Below the pieces are notes generated by a model that worked only from the letters and a program-made list of their open reading frames with translations, searched no databases and had not been told where the DNA came from. A stretch of 9,881 nucleotides of DNA from Caryophanales bacterium UBA3260 (GTDB lineage Bacteria > Bacillota_I > Bacilli_A > RF39 > UBA660), in NCBI GenBank assembly GCA_002362595.1, contig DEUO01000002.1:2197-12077 (forward strand), read 5' to 3'. Positions 1-9,881 of this stretch are shown here, piece after piece; position 1 is the stretch's first letter; every line of letters begins with the position of its first letter. The position numbers and the translations under genes were made by a program.

Positions 1-106
1 AATTTATAATGTTACATAGGCGTTATATCTCTTAAAGTATCTTATAAGTATTATCTTATTTATTTTAGTATATCTTTAATAAAATAATAATTTAGTATAA
101 AAAAGG

Positions 107-135
107 TTTACACTTTATCAACTTTCTGCTATAAT
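107..135 (+). promoter_or_regulatory. Sigma-A-type promoter of the 163-2681 unit
   Basis: A -35 box TTTACA (107-112) and a perfect -10 box TATAAT (130-135) are separated by exactly 17 bases. The -10 is also extended by TG at 127-128 (TGCTATAAT). Transcription should start near 142, giving a very short leader of about 20 bases before the GTG start at 163. This is the best promoter in the window. The AT-rich stretch upstream (1-106) contains no supported gene. Confidence 0.85.
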
Positions 136-150
136 TTTAACATAATAAGC

Positions 151-156
151 GAGGTG
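151..156 (+). promoter_or_regulatory. Ribosome binding site that fixes the GTG start at 163
   Basis: GAGGTG lies 6 bases before the GTG at 163-165, which is normal Shine-Dalgarno spacing. The upstream in-frame GTG at 154-156 is part of this same motif and so cannot be served by it. The start at 163 is therefore preferred. Confidence 0.75.
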
Positions 157-162
157 TGTACT

Positions 163-2394
163 GTGACAACACAAAGAATAGAAAGGGTGCTAGATAAGTT
201 ATATAATTTAAAAGGGGATTATAACTTTGTTATAGCAGAAATAGAAGAAAATATAAAGAATGCTGAGTCAGCGATTACAACAGCTACTGAGGAACAAAAT
301 GATAATGAAATAAAGAAATCAGATGTTATAGGTAAATTAACAGTCTTTAACAATCAAAAAGACGCTTTTTTAAGTGCCTTCAACGATTTAGATGACGAAA
401 CTTTCTCTGCTTTAAGAGATATCGGTATTGAAGCTAATTTTGGTACAATGATTAACCTTGTTAATGAGAAATCCCCTGAATATTGCGACTCATTAGATAA
501 AGAAATAGAAGATTATGAAAATTTAATTGAAGAAGCAAAGAAAACTATAAATGATAATGCTGAAAGAGTAGCTGAATTAGAAGATAATAAACGTGTAGAA
601 GAAGAAAAACGTACTAAATTAGTAAGTCTACTTGAACAAAGTTTATCAACTGATGAAATCGAAAGAGAAGCTCTATCTACAAGCTATGTTAAGAAAACTT
701 TAATGGCTTTTGATTTATTTACTGATGAAGAAATAGTTTCTTTAGCTAAATTAATTATGTTCCCTGAAGATGGCTTAATCGAATATGATGCTTCATATGA
801 TGATAAAAAAGCTCAAAGTTTCTCTATAAATGAACCAAATGAAACAGAAGAAGAACCAAAAGAAGAAGTAAAAGAAGAAACTGAAGAAGTTCATGAAGAA
901 GAAAAAGTAGAAGAAAAAGAACCAGTAGATACAACAAAAGAAGAACTTTCTTATGAATTAGAAGCTCCTACTGAAGAAACAAAATCAACAGAAGACTTAT
1001 CACGTGCTGAAGAAATATATCAAAATGTAATTTCTAATTCTGATGTTCAAGATATAATTGAAAGTCACGGTGACACAACTGAAATTAACTTACAATCATT
1101 AAATGCTTCAACTCCTTCTGAAGAAACAAAGAAAGAAGTAGAAGAGCCAAAAACAGAGGAAGAACCAACTCCAAGAGAATTTGATGAAATAGATAAATAT
1201 ATTGAATCAACTGGTTTAGATATTAATAAAGTAAGTGAAGAACTAAAACAACTTCTTTCAGAATCAGATATAAAATTAATTGAAGAAAATTATGAAATAC
1301 TAAGAAGCTTATATGTAAGTGATGAAGCTATATATCGTGTTGTTAATAAACATAACTACCTTGTAGATGAAGACTTAAATAAAAAAATAACTTTACTAAG
1401 AGCTAAAGGAATATCTGAATTAAAAATAAAAGATATGTTTGAAAAAGAAGAAAGTAAACTTCGTTCAAATGTTGATGAACTAGGTGAAAGCCTTGATCTT
1501 GTAATTAATGAGGATGGCAAAATAACAGATGAAAATATATATAAAATAGATTTAGATAAAACTCAATATGAAGAAAATATTAAAGCATTAGAAGAAGCTG
1601 GCTATGATATAGAAGAAAAAGAAGAAAGAAATTATACTTCAGTAATTTATTCATCTCCATATGTATCTAAAGATATATCTATCTTAAAAGACTATTTAAT
1701 AAGTATTATAAAAAGAAATAGTAAATATGCTTTATCAGTCTTCTGGAAAAATCCTAATGAATTAGTAGAAGATATTGATGACTTAGTAGAAGCAGGATTA
1801 GAAAACATACTTGAAACAAATCCTGAAGTACTAGAAGATAAGAGTAGTGAACTAATTAGAAGAGTTAAATATTGTAATGAAAATGGTCATCAAATATATG
1901 TTGGCGAAGATAAAGACGCATATTGTGATTACATAACAAGTTATATCCGTTTCCAAGAAAAACTAGGTAACATAACTGATTTACCAGAACTAGAAACAAG
2001 AAAAAATAATGAATTAAGTAAAATATCTAACAATGATTATGTTGCATCTCTAGTTAACATATTAGATAACTATTACAAGGAAAACCCTGAATATTCTAAA
2101 TTCAATAATGAAATAGAAGCAAAAGCTGATAATATAAGAAGAACAGTATTTACTAATATAAATCATGAAGATGCTGGTAAATATACATATAAGATAAAAG
2201 GTACTTATATTTCTAAAAACAAAGTTGATCGTAACTTAGATATTATCTTAGAATCTTTAAGTAAAAATAATCAAAGCTATGATGGAAAAGAAAAAGAAAT
2301 ATTCTTAACATCTGTATTATATAACTTAAGAGCTAGTGAAGATACATTACGTACTATTACAGGCGAATGCTTAAATCAGGGAGGTAATAAATAA
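163..2394 (+). CDS. Acidic coiled-coil / helical-repeat protein of unknown function
   Basis: I do not recognise this 743-residue protein. It has no signal peptide or membrane segment, so it is probably cytoplasmic. Residues about 20-165 are rich in charged heptad-like helix, probably coiled coil. Residues about 226-340 are a Glu/Lys/Thr/Pro-rich linker that is probably disordered. Residues about 370-600 are helical with loosely repeating units: L381-SLYVSDEAI then L412-RAKGISELKI, and later EDIDDLVEAGLENIL near 536-550 followed by NPEVLED at 553-559. The pattern 'leucine-rich helix, G-[ILY]-S, second helix, N/P, LL' recalls mTERF-like helical repeats; this is inference from spacing only. The gene has its own strong promoter and is translationally coupled to the next gene by a TAATG overlap. 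The start is GTG at 163, chosen by Shine-Dalgarno position; an in-frame GTG at 154 would add three residues. Existence of the gene is near certain, function is unknown. Confidence 0.9.
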   Translation: MTTQRIERVLDKLYNLKGDYNFVIAEIEENIKNAESAITTATEEQNDNEIKKSDVIGKLTVFNNQKDAFLSAFNDLDDETFSALRDIGIEANFGTMINLVNEKSPEYCDSLDKEIEDYENLIEEAKKTINDNAERVAELEDNKRVEEEKRTKLVSLLEQSLSTDEIEREALSTSYVKKTLMAFDLFTDEEIVSLAKLIMFPEDGLIEYDASYDDKKAQSFSINEPNETEEEPKEEVKEETEEVHEEEKVEEKEPVDTTKEELSYELEAPTEETKSTEDLSRAEEIYQNVISNSDVQDIIESHGDTTEINLQSLNASTPSEETKKEVEEPKTEEEPTPREFDEIDKYIESTGLDINKVSEELKQLLSESDIKLIEENYEILRSLYVSDEAIYRVVNKHNYLVDEDLNKKITLLRAKGISELKIKDMFEKEESKLRSNVDELGESLDLVINEDGKITDENIYKIDLDKTQYEENIKALEEAGYDIEEKEERNYTSVIYSSPYVSKDISILKDYLISIIKRNSKYALSVFWKNPNELVEDIDDLVEAGLENILETNPEVLEDKSSELIRRVKYCNENGHQIYVGEDKDAYCDYITSYIRFQEKLGNITDLPELETRKNNELSKISNNDYVASLVNILDNYYKENPEYSKFNNEIEAKADNIRRTVFTNINHEDAGKYTYKIKGTYISKNKVDRNLDIILESLSKNNQSYDGKEKEIFLTSVLYNLRASEDTLRTITGECLNQGGNK
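838..1182 (+). repeat. Low-complexity GAA-rich tract encoding a Glu-rich linker
   Basis: Within the large unknown gene, about 115 codons are dominated by GAA and AAA, giving runs such as EEEPKEEVKEETEEVHEEE at residues 229-247 and a second block EETKKEVEEPKTEEE at 320-334. The two acidic blocks flank a less biased stretch (about 280-318). The tract separates the N-terminal coiled-coil half from the C-terminal helical-repeat half and is likely a flexible, highly negative spacer. Near-repeats of GAAGAA could let the length vary between strains. Confidence 0.7.
2378..2385 (+). promoter_or_regulatory. Strong internal ribosome binding site for the 95-residue protein
   Basis: AGGGAGGT lies inside the last codons of the upstream gene, 8 bases before the ATG at 2394. 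It is one of the closest matches to the anti-Shine-Dalgarno sequence in the window. The small protein should therefore be well translated in its own right as well as through stop-start coupling. Confidence 0.8.
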
Positions 2395-2681
2395 TGTCAT
2401 ATTTAAAAAATTTAGGTTTCAGTGATGAACTAATTGATTTAATGATAAAAAATATTCCCAATGCAGCTGTTACTAAATTAACAGAAGAAGAACATAATGT
2501 AACTGCTAATATTAAATATCTAAAAGACTTAGGAATTAATAATTATGTTGAAGCATTTTTAAGATTCTATAATATGTTCTTATTAGATGCTAATGCATTT
2601 GATGAAATATTCTCTAAATATGATCGCGAAGATTTAATTGCTAAGCTTGAAAAAAATATTGCTATAATGGAATATCTATAA
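2394..2681 (+). CDS. Small helical protein of unknown function, possible mTERF-like repeats
   Basis: This 95-residue protein is not recognised. It has no signal peptide or membrane helix. It shows an internal repeat of about 39 residues: YLKNLGFSDELIDLMIKN at residues 3-20 matches YLKDLGINNYVEAFLRF at 42-58. A third partial unit, a lysine-rich helix ending in IMEYL, closes the protein. The pattern 'L..LG[FI]..., amphipathic helix, small loop' resembles units in the C-terminal half of the upstream protein (for example LRAKGISELKIKDMF), so the two may share a fold or interact. The ATG overlaps the upstream TAA by one base (TAATG) and is preceded by AGGGAGGT, so the pair is co-transcribed and probably translated in a coupled way. 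An intrinsic terminator follows at once. The gene is secure; the fold assignment is inference. Confidence 0.85.
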   Translation: MSYLKNLGFSDELIDLMIKNIPNAAVTKLTEEEHNVTANIKYLKDLGINNYVEAFLRFYNMFLLDANAFDEIFSKYDREDLIAKLEKNIAIMEYL

Positions 2682-2706
2682 AAGGTCTTTAGACCTTTTT
2701 TATTTT
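2680..2706 (+). terminator. Intrinsic terminator after the 95-residue gene
   Basis: AAAAGGTC (2680-2687) pairs perfectly with GACCTTTT (2692-2699) around a TTTA loop, and the T-rich run continues TATTTT to 2706. The left arm overlaps the last two bases of the TAA stop codon. It separates the first transcription unit from pcrA. Confidence 0.85.
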
Positions 2707-2754
2707 GCCTTTTACAAGCATGATACAAAAGTTCGCTTTTTCAACAAAAAAACA

Positions 2755-2783
2755 TATCAATATTAAACTAACCATGATATAAT
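2755..2783 (+). promoter_or_regulatory. Extended -10 promoter of the pcrA operon
   Basis: A perfect TATAAT at 2778-2783 is preceded by TG at 2775-2776, an extended -10. The hexamer 17 bases upstream (TATCAA, 2755-2760) is a poor -35, which extended -10 promoters can tolerate. Transcription should start near 2790, leaving a leader of under 20 bases before the pcrA ATG. It is the only good promoter between the terminator at 2706 and pcrA. Confidence 0.7.
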
Positions 2784-2806
2784 AATAAAAAGAAAGCAGG
2801 AACAAC

Positions 2807-4894
2807 ATGAATTATTTAAATGGACTAAATGATAAACAGAAAGAAGCAGTATTACATCGTGATGGACCATGTCTAGTCTTGGCAGGTGCAGGTTCAGGTA
2901 AAACAAGAGTCTTAACTACTCGTATTGCTACCCTTATAGAAAGTGGTATACCTTCATACCAAATACTTGCTATAACATTTACTAACAAAGCAGCAAAAGA
3001 AATGCGTGATAGATTAGAAAACATTGTTCCTAATAACAATGCTTTTGTTGGAACATTCCACTCTTTAGGCGTTAGAATAATTAGAGAAAATGCCCCTACA
3101 TTAGGACTTGATCGCAGCTTTTCTATAATAGATAGTGATGATGTTATATCTATAATAAAAAAAATAATGAAAGATAATGGATATGATCCTAAGTTAACAA
3201 CTCCAGCATATGTAAGAAATAAAATAAGTACCATCAAAAATGAAATGATGACTAATGATGAAATAAGTAAATACTTTAATACTCCTCAAGATAAAATTGC
3301 AGAAAAAGTATATCATGAATATATAGATGTTCTTCATAAAAATAACTCAGTAGATTTTGACGACTTATTACTACTTCCTGTAAAACTATTCATGGAAAAT
3401 AAAAGTATTTTAGAAGCATACCAAGATAAATTTAAATATATTTTAATAGATGAGTATCAAGATACAAATGAAGTACAATATAAACTATCTAAGCTATTAG
3501 CAAGTAAATATAAGAATATCTTTATTGTTGGTGATCCAGATCAATCTATATACATGTTTAGAGGAGCCAACTTCAGAAATATATTAAATTTTGAAAAAGA
3601 CTATAAAAATGCAACAGTTATTCCTCTAGAAGAAAACTATCGTTCAACAAAATTTATCCTTGATGCAGCTAACTCTGTAATAAAGAATAATAAAGAACGT
3701 AAAGAAAAAAACTTATGGAGTAGCAATGGTGAAGGGACAAAAGTAAAATACTTACGTGCATATGATGATAGACATGAAATTCAACTAGTATTAGATGAAA
3801 TAAAAAGATTAAAAGATGAAGGATATAAAAATAATGAAATAGCTGTTTTATATCGTACTAATGCTCAATCACGTTTAGTTGAAGAAATGTTTCTAAAAGC
3901 AGGAATGCCATATAAAGTAGTAGGTAGTTATTATTTCTATCAAAGAAAAGAAATTAAAGACTTAATCTGCTATTTACGTTTAATTCTAAATAATGATGAT
4001 GAAATAAGCTTACGCCGTGTTATAAACGTTCCAAAACGTGGTATTGGTCCTTCAACTATATCTCGTCTTGAAGAAGAAGCAAAAGAACAAAATACTTCAA
4101 TATTCCAAGTTATTTCTAAAGGTAAAGAACAACAATTTAAAGAACTTATTCTCTTCTTAACAGAACAAAGTGAAAATTTAACATTAACAGAATTAATCGA
4201 TCTTATCTTAGAAGAAAGTGGAATGCGTAAAGAATATGAAGAAGAAAGTAAATTAGAAAGTGAATTACGTTTAGACAACCTAGAAGAATTTAAATCTATT
4301 ACTAAAACTTTCGAAGATCGTACAGGTGTCTCATCACTTGCTGACTTCTTAGAAGAAATAAGCTTAATAGCTGATATAACCGAGCACCAAGAAACAGAAG
4401 ATGTTGTAACATTAATGACAATTCATAGTGCTAAAGGTTTAGAATTTGATGTTGTTTTTCTAATTGGAATGGAAGATGGTATATTCCCACATCAAAACTC
4501 ATTTACTGAGAAAGAAGGTCTTGAAGAAGAGCGAAGATTATGTTATGTTGGTATTACAAGAGCTAAAAGAAAATTATATATATCAAACGCTAAAAGACGT
4601 ATGCTATATGGTAAAGATGTTATGAATCCTCCTAGCCGTTTTATTAAGGAAATAGATGAAAATCTTCTTGAAATAGATAAGCCAAATATGATGCCTGAAG
4701 AACAAATAAATAGAGAAGAACTATATCATAACAACATAGATGTCGAATTCAAAGAGGGAGACGTTATTATGCATATGATATATGGTCGAGGTGTAATCAT
4801 TGAAGTTAATGGAGACTTTATCAGCGTAGCTTTTGCAAAAAATTACGGAATAAAAAAATTATTAAAAAACCATAAGAGTATTAAGAAAATATAG
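2807..4894 (+). CDS. pcrA: ATP-dependent DNA helicase PcrA (UvrD/Rep family, SF1A)
   Basis: PcrA is a 3'-5' DNA helicase/translocase that unwinds DNA in nucleotide excision repair, clears replication-transcription conflicts and removes RecA filaments. All SF1A motifs are visible in the 695 residues: Walker A AGAGSGKT (26-33), motif Ia around AITFTNKAAKEM (55-66), Walker B LIDEYQDT (213-220), motif III GDPDQSIYMFRGA (242-254), motif IV EENYRST (275-281), motif V VTLMTIHSAKGLEFD (534-548) and motif VI CYVGITRAK (579-587). The C-terminal segment from about 647 (FKEGDVIMHMIYGRGVI) matches the Tudor-like domain through which PcrA/UvrD contacts RNA polymerase. The protein is somewhat shorter than B. 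subtilis PcrA but looks complete. AGGA at 2798-2801 sits 5 bases before the ATG. It heads an operon with a nucleotidyltransferase and ligA; pcrA and ligA are neighbours in many Firmicutes. Stop is TAG. Confidence 0.97.
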   Translation: MNYLNGLNDKQKEAVLHRDGPCLVLAGAGSGKTRVLTTRIATLIESGIPSYQILAITFTNKAAKEMRDRLENIVPNNNAFVGTFHSLGVRIIRENAPTLGLDRSFSIIDSDDVISIIKKIMKDNGYDPKLTTPAYVRNKISTIKNEMMTNDEISKYFNTPQDKIAEKVYHEYIDVLHKNNSVDFDDLLLLPVKLFMENKSILEAYQDKFKYILIDEYQDTNEVQYKLSKLLASKYKNIFIVGDPDQSIYMFRGANFRNILNFEKDYKNATVIPLEENYRSTKFILDAANSVIKNNKERKEKNLWSSNGEGTKVKYLRAYDDRHEIQLVLDEIKRLKDEGYKNNEIAVLYRTNAQSRLVEEMFLKAGMPYKVVGSYYFYQRKEIKDLICYLRLILNNDDEISLRRVINVPKRGIGPSTISRLEEEAKEQNTSIFQVISKGKEQQFKELILFLTEQSENLTLTELIDLILEESGMRKEYEEESKLESELRLDNLEEFKSITKTFEDRTGVSSLADFLEEISLIADITEHQETEDVVTLMTIHSAKGLEFDVVFLIGMEDGIFPHQNSFTEKEGLEEERRLCYVGITRAKRKLYISNAKRRMLYGKDVMNPPSRFIKEIDENLLEIDKPNMMPEEQINREELYHNNIDVEFKEGDVIMHMIYGRGVIIEVNGDFISVAFAKNYGIKKLLKNHKSIKKI

Positions 4895-4911
4895 AAAGAA
4901 GGAAAAAAATT

Positions 4912-7799
<2,888 letters not shown>

Positions 7800-7828
7800 A
7801 ATATAAAATAATTTACAATATCATAAGA

Positions 7829-7853
7829 TACTATATAAGCTACCTATATAGTA
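7829..7853. repeat. Perfect 9-bp inverted repeat upstream of the 7917 promoter
   Basis: TACTATATA (7829-7837) and TATATAGTA (7845-7853) are exact inverted copies around a seven-base spacer. The right arm ends five bases before the -35 hexamer at 7859. The position suits a dimeric regulator's operator. In AT-rich DNA a chance inverted repeat or a minor hairpin is also possible, and there is no T-tract to make it a terminator. Confidence 0.45.
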
Positions 7854-7858
7854 AACAA

Positions 7859-7887
7859 TTGCTTAAAAAGACATAATGTAGTATAAT
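7859..7887 (+). promoter_or_regulatory. Promoter of the membrane protein / receptor unit
   Basis: A perfect -10 TATAAT (7882-7887) is preceded at 17 bases by TTGCTT (7859-7864), which keeps the TTG core of the -35 consensus. The predicted start near 7894 leaves a leader of about 20 bases that consists mostly of the GAGGTG ribosome binding site (7903-7908). Confidence 0.7.
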
Positions 7888-7916
7888 TTAAGTACCTATA
7901 AAGAGGTGGGAAAAGA

Positions 7917-8432
7917 ATGAAAAAGATAATGGGATTTTTTAAAGAACATCGTGTATTTACAATGCTTATGGCAATTGTTGTAGTATGTGCAATTGTTATA
8001 GGTACAGTTTTAATTCAGTGTTTTTATGTAGGAAATGGATCCGATAAATATGGTGAAAGACTTGCTGAAAAAAGTGAACATGAAATATCAGAATCACGTC
8101 TAAGCGACTTTAAAAACAACGTTACTAATAACGAAAAAGTAAGTAATACAGAAATAACTATTACTGGTCGTATAATCTACATTAAGCTTCAAATATTAGA
8201 AGGAGCAACACTTGAAGAAGCAAAAAGTATAGCTCTAAAATCATTAGAGAGTTTTAATGAAAGCGAGCTAACCTATTACGATGTAAATGTTACAATGAAA
8301 CAAAATGCTAGTGCAACTTCCGAAGGATTTATTATCTCTGGATATAAAAACAAGAAATCAGCAACTATTGTATGGAATAATAATCGTCAAATTACAAATA
8401 CAATAAATTCTGATACAACAGAAATGGGATAA
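7917..8432 (+). CDS. Small single-pass membrane protein of unknown function
   Basis: I do not recognise this 171-residue protein. A short basic cytoplasmic N-terminus (MKKIMGFFKEHR) is followed by one hydrophobic helix at about 13-37, so most of the protein should face outside. There is a Cys at 35, but no convincing lipobox, so a lipoprotein is unlikely. The outer part (about 45-155) reads as mixed alpha/beta: a helix (YGERLAEKSEHEI), then strand, helix and strand in the order TEITITGRIIYIKLQIL (78-94), LEEAKSIALKSLESF (99-113), YYDVNVTMKQ (120-129). This strand-helix-strand order resembles small domains of the Asp23 or YhcN/YlaJ kind, but I see no diagnostic motif, so that is only a suggestion. 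GAGGTG sits 8 bases before the ATG. It is the first gene of its own transcription unit, six bases upstream of the receptor-like gene. Confidence 0.85.
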   Translation: MKKIMGFFKEHRVFTMLMAIVVVCAIVIGTVLIQCFYVGNGSDKYGERLAEKSEHEISESRLSDFKNNVTNNEKVSNTEITITGRIIYIKLQILEGATLEEAKSIALKSLESFNESELTYYDVNVTMKQNASATSEGFIISGYKNKKSATIVWNNNRQITNTINSDTTEMG

Positions 8433-8438
8433 TTTATT

Positions 8439-9881
8439 ATGAAGAAAAATAAAAAAGTCAAAAAAATAATAATCTCTTCGATTATAGTTGCATTAATACT
8501 AAGTATTTTAATTTTTATAACATACAGAATAGTAAATGACGAAAATAAACTAAATGTTGAGGAAAAAGAATGGATATCTAAAAACGTAAATGTAGTTCAA
8601 AATGTTGGCATTCCTAATAATCTTGATATATTCGGTAAATCTTCAAAAGGAGTATTTTACGACTTCCTTAAAGACTTTAATACAGAATATAATATCAATA
8701 TAAATAAAGTAACATATAATGTCGGTGAAGAAGCTCCAGAAGTATCATTTAAAGTTGTCTATGATGTAGAAGACAAAGATGTTATCTTCTATAAAGAACA
8801 TTATGTAATTGTTAGTAAGGAAAAAACTGATATAAGTTCGATTTCTCAATTAAGTAATAAAAAAGTTGGGATACTAGCTAGTGACGAAAAAATCATTACC
8901 AAATATCTAAACGATGTTGATAATGTTGTACTTACTAACTATGAAACATCAACAACATTATTTCAAGCTCTAGAAGAAAACAACGAAATCGATTTTATTC
9001 TTATACCATTAAGAGAAAATCTTACATCTATCTTAACATCTAATTATCATATAGACTATCATATAAGCGATTTAAATAAATACTTCGTATTTAGTATAAA
9101 AGAAAATGATACCTTAAGTACTATTATAAAAAAATACTTCGCTTCGTGGTCGTCTAAAAATCTTCAAAAAACAATATATAAAAATGAATTAGATACATTT
9201 GTTAGTGCTTTATCAATATCAGCTAAAGAACTAGATTATATTCAAGCACGTACATATACATATGGTTTCATTAATAATAGTCCTTACGAGGTATTAATAA
9301 GCGGTACATATGGTGGAATAATAAGCGAATATCTAACTAGATTTAGTGAATTTAGTAACACTGAATTTCAATCAATAAAATATAAAGATTTCTCTAAATT
9401 TACTGAAGCAATAGCTAATCAAAAATTAGATTTATACTTCAACTACTATAATCTAGATACTGAATATAATAAAATAGATTCATTAATGAACATATCATTT
9501 TCTATTATTGCTCCAGAAGAAAATCCGTTAATTCTTAATTCAATTAGTTCACTTACAGATAAAACTGTATATGTTTTAAAAAATAGTTTACTAGAAAAAT
9601 ACTTATCAAATCTAGGTGGAATAAATGTAAAAACATATCAAGACGAAAAAGAATTAAAAAAGATTGCATATAAAAACAATATAATAGTTATAGATAAAGA
9701 ATCATATAATTATTATCATAATTCATTCTTAAATACATATACTTCTAGATACACAAATACATTATCAAATACATATAACTTCTATGTTAAAACTAATGAT
9801 ACATTTAATGTACTATTTAGTAAATATATCGAAACACTTGATCCAGAAGAAATAAAAATAAAAGGATATTATAATCATACT
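8439..9881 (+). CDS. Membrane-anchored tandem solute-binding-domain receptor (3' end missing)
   Basis: This reading frame begins at ATG 8439 and stays open for 481 codons to the window edge, so the gene is partial. A basic N-terminus (MKKNKKVKK) and one hydrophobic helix at about 10-29 anchor it in the membrane. Two bacterial solute-binding (SBP_bac_3, Venus flytrap) domains follow. The first, about 40-250, opens with VEEKEWISKN (40-49), like the 'EE..WL..H' opening of BvgS/EvgS-type sensor domains, and contains ISQLSNKKVGILAS (135-148). The second, about 272-475, has GFINNSPYE (276-284), SGTYGGIISEYLTRFSE (288-304), FTEAIANQKLDLYFN (321-335) and ISSLTDKTVYVLKNS (369-383). Proteins of this build usually carry a second membrane helix and a histidine kinase, GGDEF or EAL domain next; none is visible here. 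GGGA at 8426-8429, inside the preceding gene, is a modest ribosome binding site. Co-transcription with the upstream membrane protein is likely because the gap is six bases. An ABC-transporter-only role is less likely given the anchor and the tandem domains. Confidence 0.82.
   Translation, partial: MKKNKKVKKIIISSIIVALILSILIFITYRIVNDENKLNVEEKEWISKNVNVVQNVGIPNNLDIFGKSSKGVFYDFLKDFNTEYNININKVTYNVGEEAPEVSFKVVYDVEDKDVIFYKEHYVIVSKEKTDISSISQLSNKKVGILASDEKIITKYLNDVDNVVLTNYETSTTLFQALEENNEIDFILIPLRENLTSILTSNYHIDYHISDLNKYFVFSIKENDTLSTIIKKYFASWSSKNLQKTIYKNELDTFVSALSISAKELDYIQARTYTYGFINNSPYEVLISGTYGGIISEYLTRFSEFSNTEFQSIKYKDFSKFTEAIANQKLDLYFNYYNLDTEYNKIDSLMNISFSIIAPEENPLILNSISSLTDKTVYVLKNSLLEKYLSNLGGINVKTYQDEKELKKIAYKNNIIVIDKESYNYYHNSFLNTYTSRYTNTLSNTYNFYVKTNDTFNVLFSKYIETLDPEEIKIKGYYNHT

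Noticed and set aside
5..10. TATAAT near the left edge as a further promoter
   Set aside because: The -35 region would lie outside the window and no gene follows before the much better promoter at 107-135.
154..162. Alternative GTG start for the large unknown protein at 154
   Set aside because: This GTG is part of the GAGGTG ribosome binding site that serves the GTG at 163, so it has no good site of its own.
2711..2716. TTTACA between the first terminator and pcrA as a -35 box
   Set aside because: No -10-like hexamer lies 16-18 bases downstream; the extended -10 at 2778-2783 explains pcrA better.
2812..3237. Open frame of 141 codons on the minus strand inside pcrA
   Set aside because: It is antisense to the conserved helicase motifs, has no promoter or ribosome binding site context, and its translation looks like a reverse-complement shadow. 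Shorter minus-strand frames at 3970-4278, 5011-5211, 5463-5726, 6028-6231 and 7156-7455 were rejected for the same reason.

Overview
The window is AT-rich DNA (by eye under 30% G+C), almost fully coding, with every supported gene on the + strand. Short intergenic gaps, strong GGAGG-type ribosome binding sites, sigma-A-like promoters and a pcrA...ligA pair all point to a low-G+C Bacillota. An uncultured Bacilli or Mollicutes-related gut lineage (RF39-like) is my best guess, but it is inferred from composition and style, not from a marker gene. Tryptophan is written TGG in the genes read and the reading frames stay open with the standard code, so a Mycoplasma-type TGA=Trp code is not indicated.

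Layout. Bases 1-150 are a non-coding leader ending in a near-consensus promoter. Transcription unit 1 (about 142-2706) holds a 743-residue acidic helical protein of unknown function and, in a 1-base TAATG overlap, a 95-residue protein that appears to carry the same kind of helical repeat. It ends at an intrinsic terminator. Transcription unit 2 (about 2790-7799) starts at an extended -10 promoter and holds pcrA (UvrD/PcrA helicase), a sugar-phosphate-type nucleotidyltransferase and ligA (NAD+-dependent DNA ligase), tightly packed. It ends in a hairpin plus T-tract whose right arm begins with the ligA stop codon. Transcription unit 3 (from about 7894) has its own promoter, with a perfect 9-bp inverted repeat just upstream. 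It encodes a small single-pass membrane protein and then the first 481 codons of a membrane-anchored protein with two tandem periplasmic-binding-protein-like (Venus flytrap) domains. That last gene runs off the right edge.

How the genes work together. PcrA and LigA are housekeeping DNA repair and replication enzymes whose genes are classically adjacent in Firmicutes; here a nucleotidyltransferase gene sits between them. Unit 3 looks like an extracytoplasmic sensing module: a small anchored protein plus a BvgS-like ligand-binding receptor whose output domain (kinase, GGDEF, EAL or other) lies outside the window. Unit 1 is the least explained: two co-translated proteins of unknown function with repeats that recall the mTERF pattern. 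I see no tRNA, rRNA, CRISPR array, insertion sequence, phage gene or recognised riboswitch.
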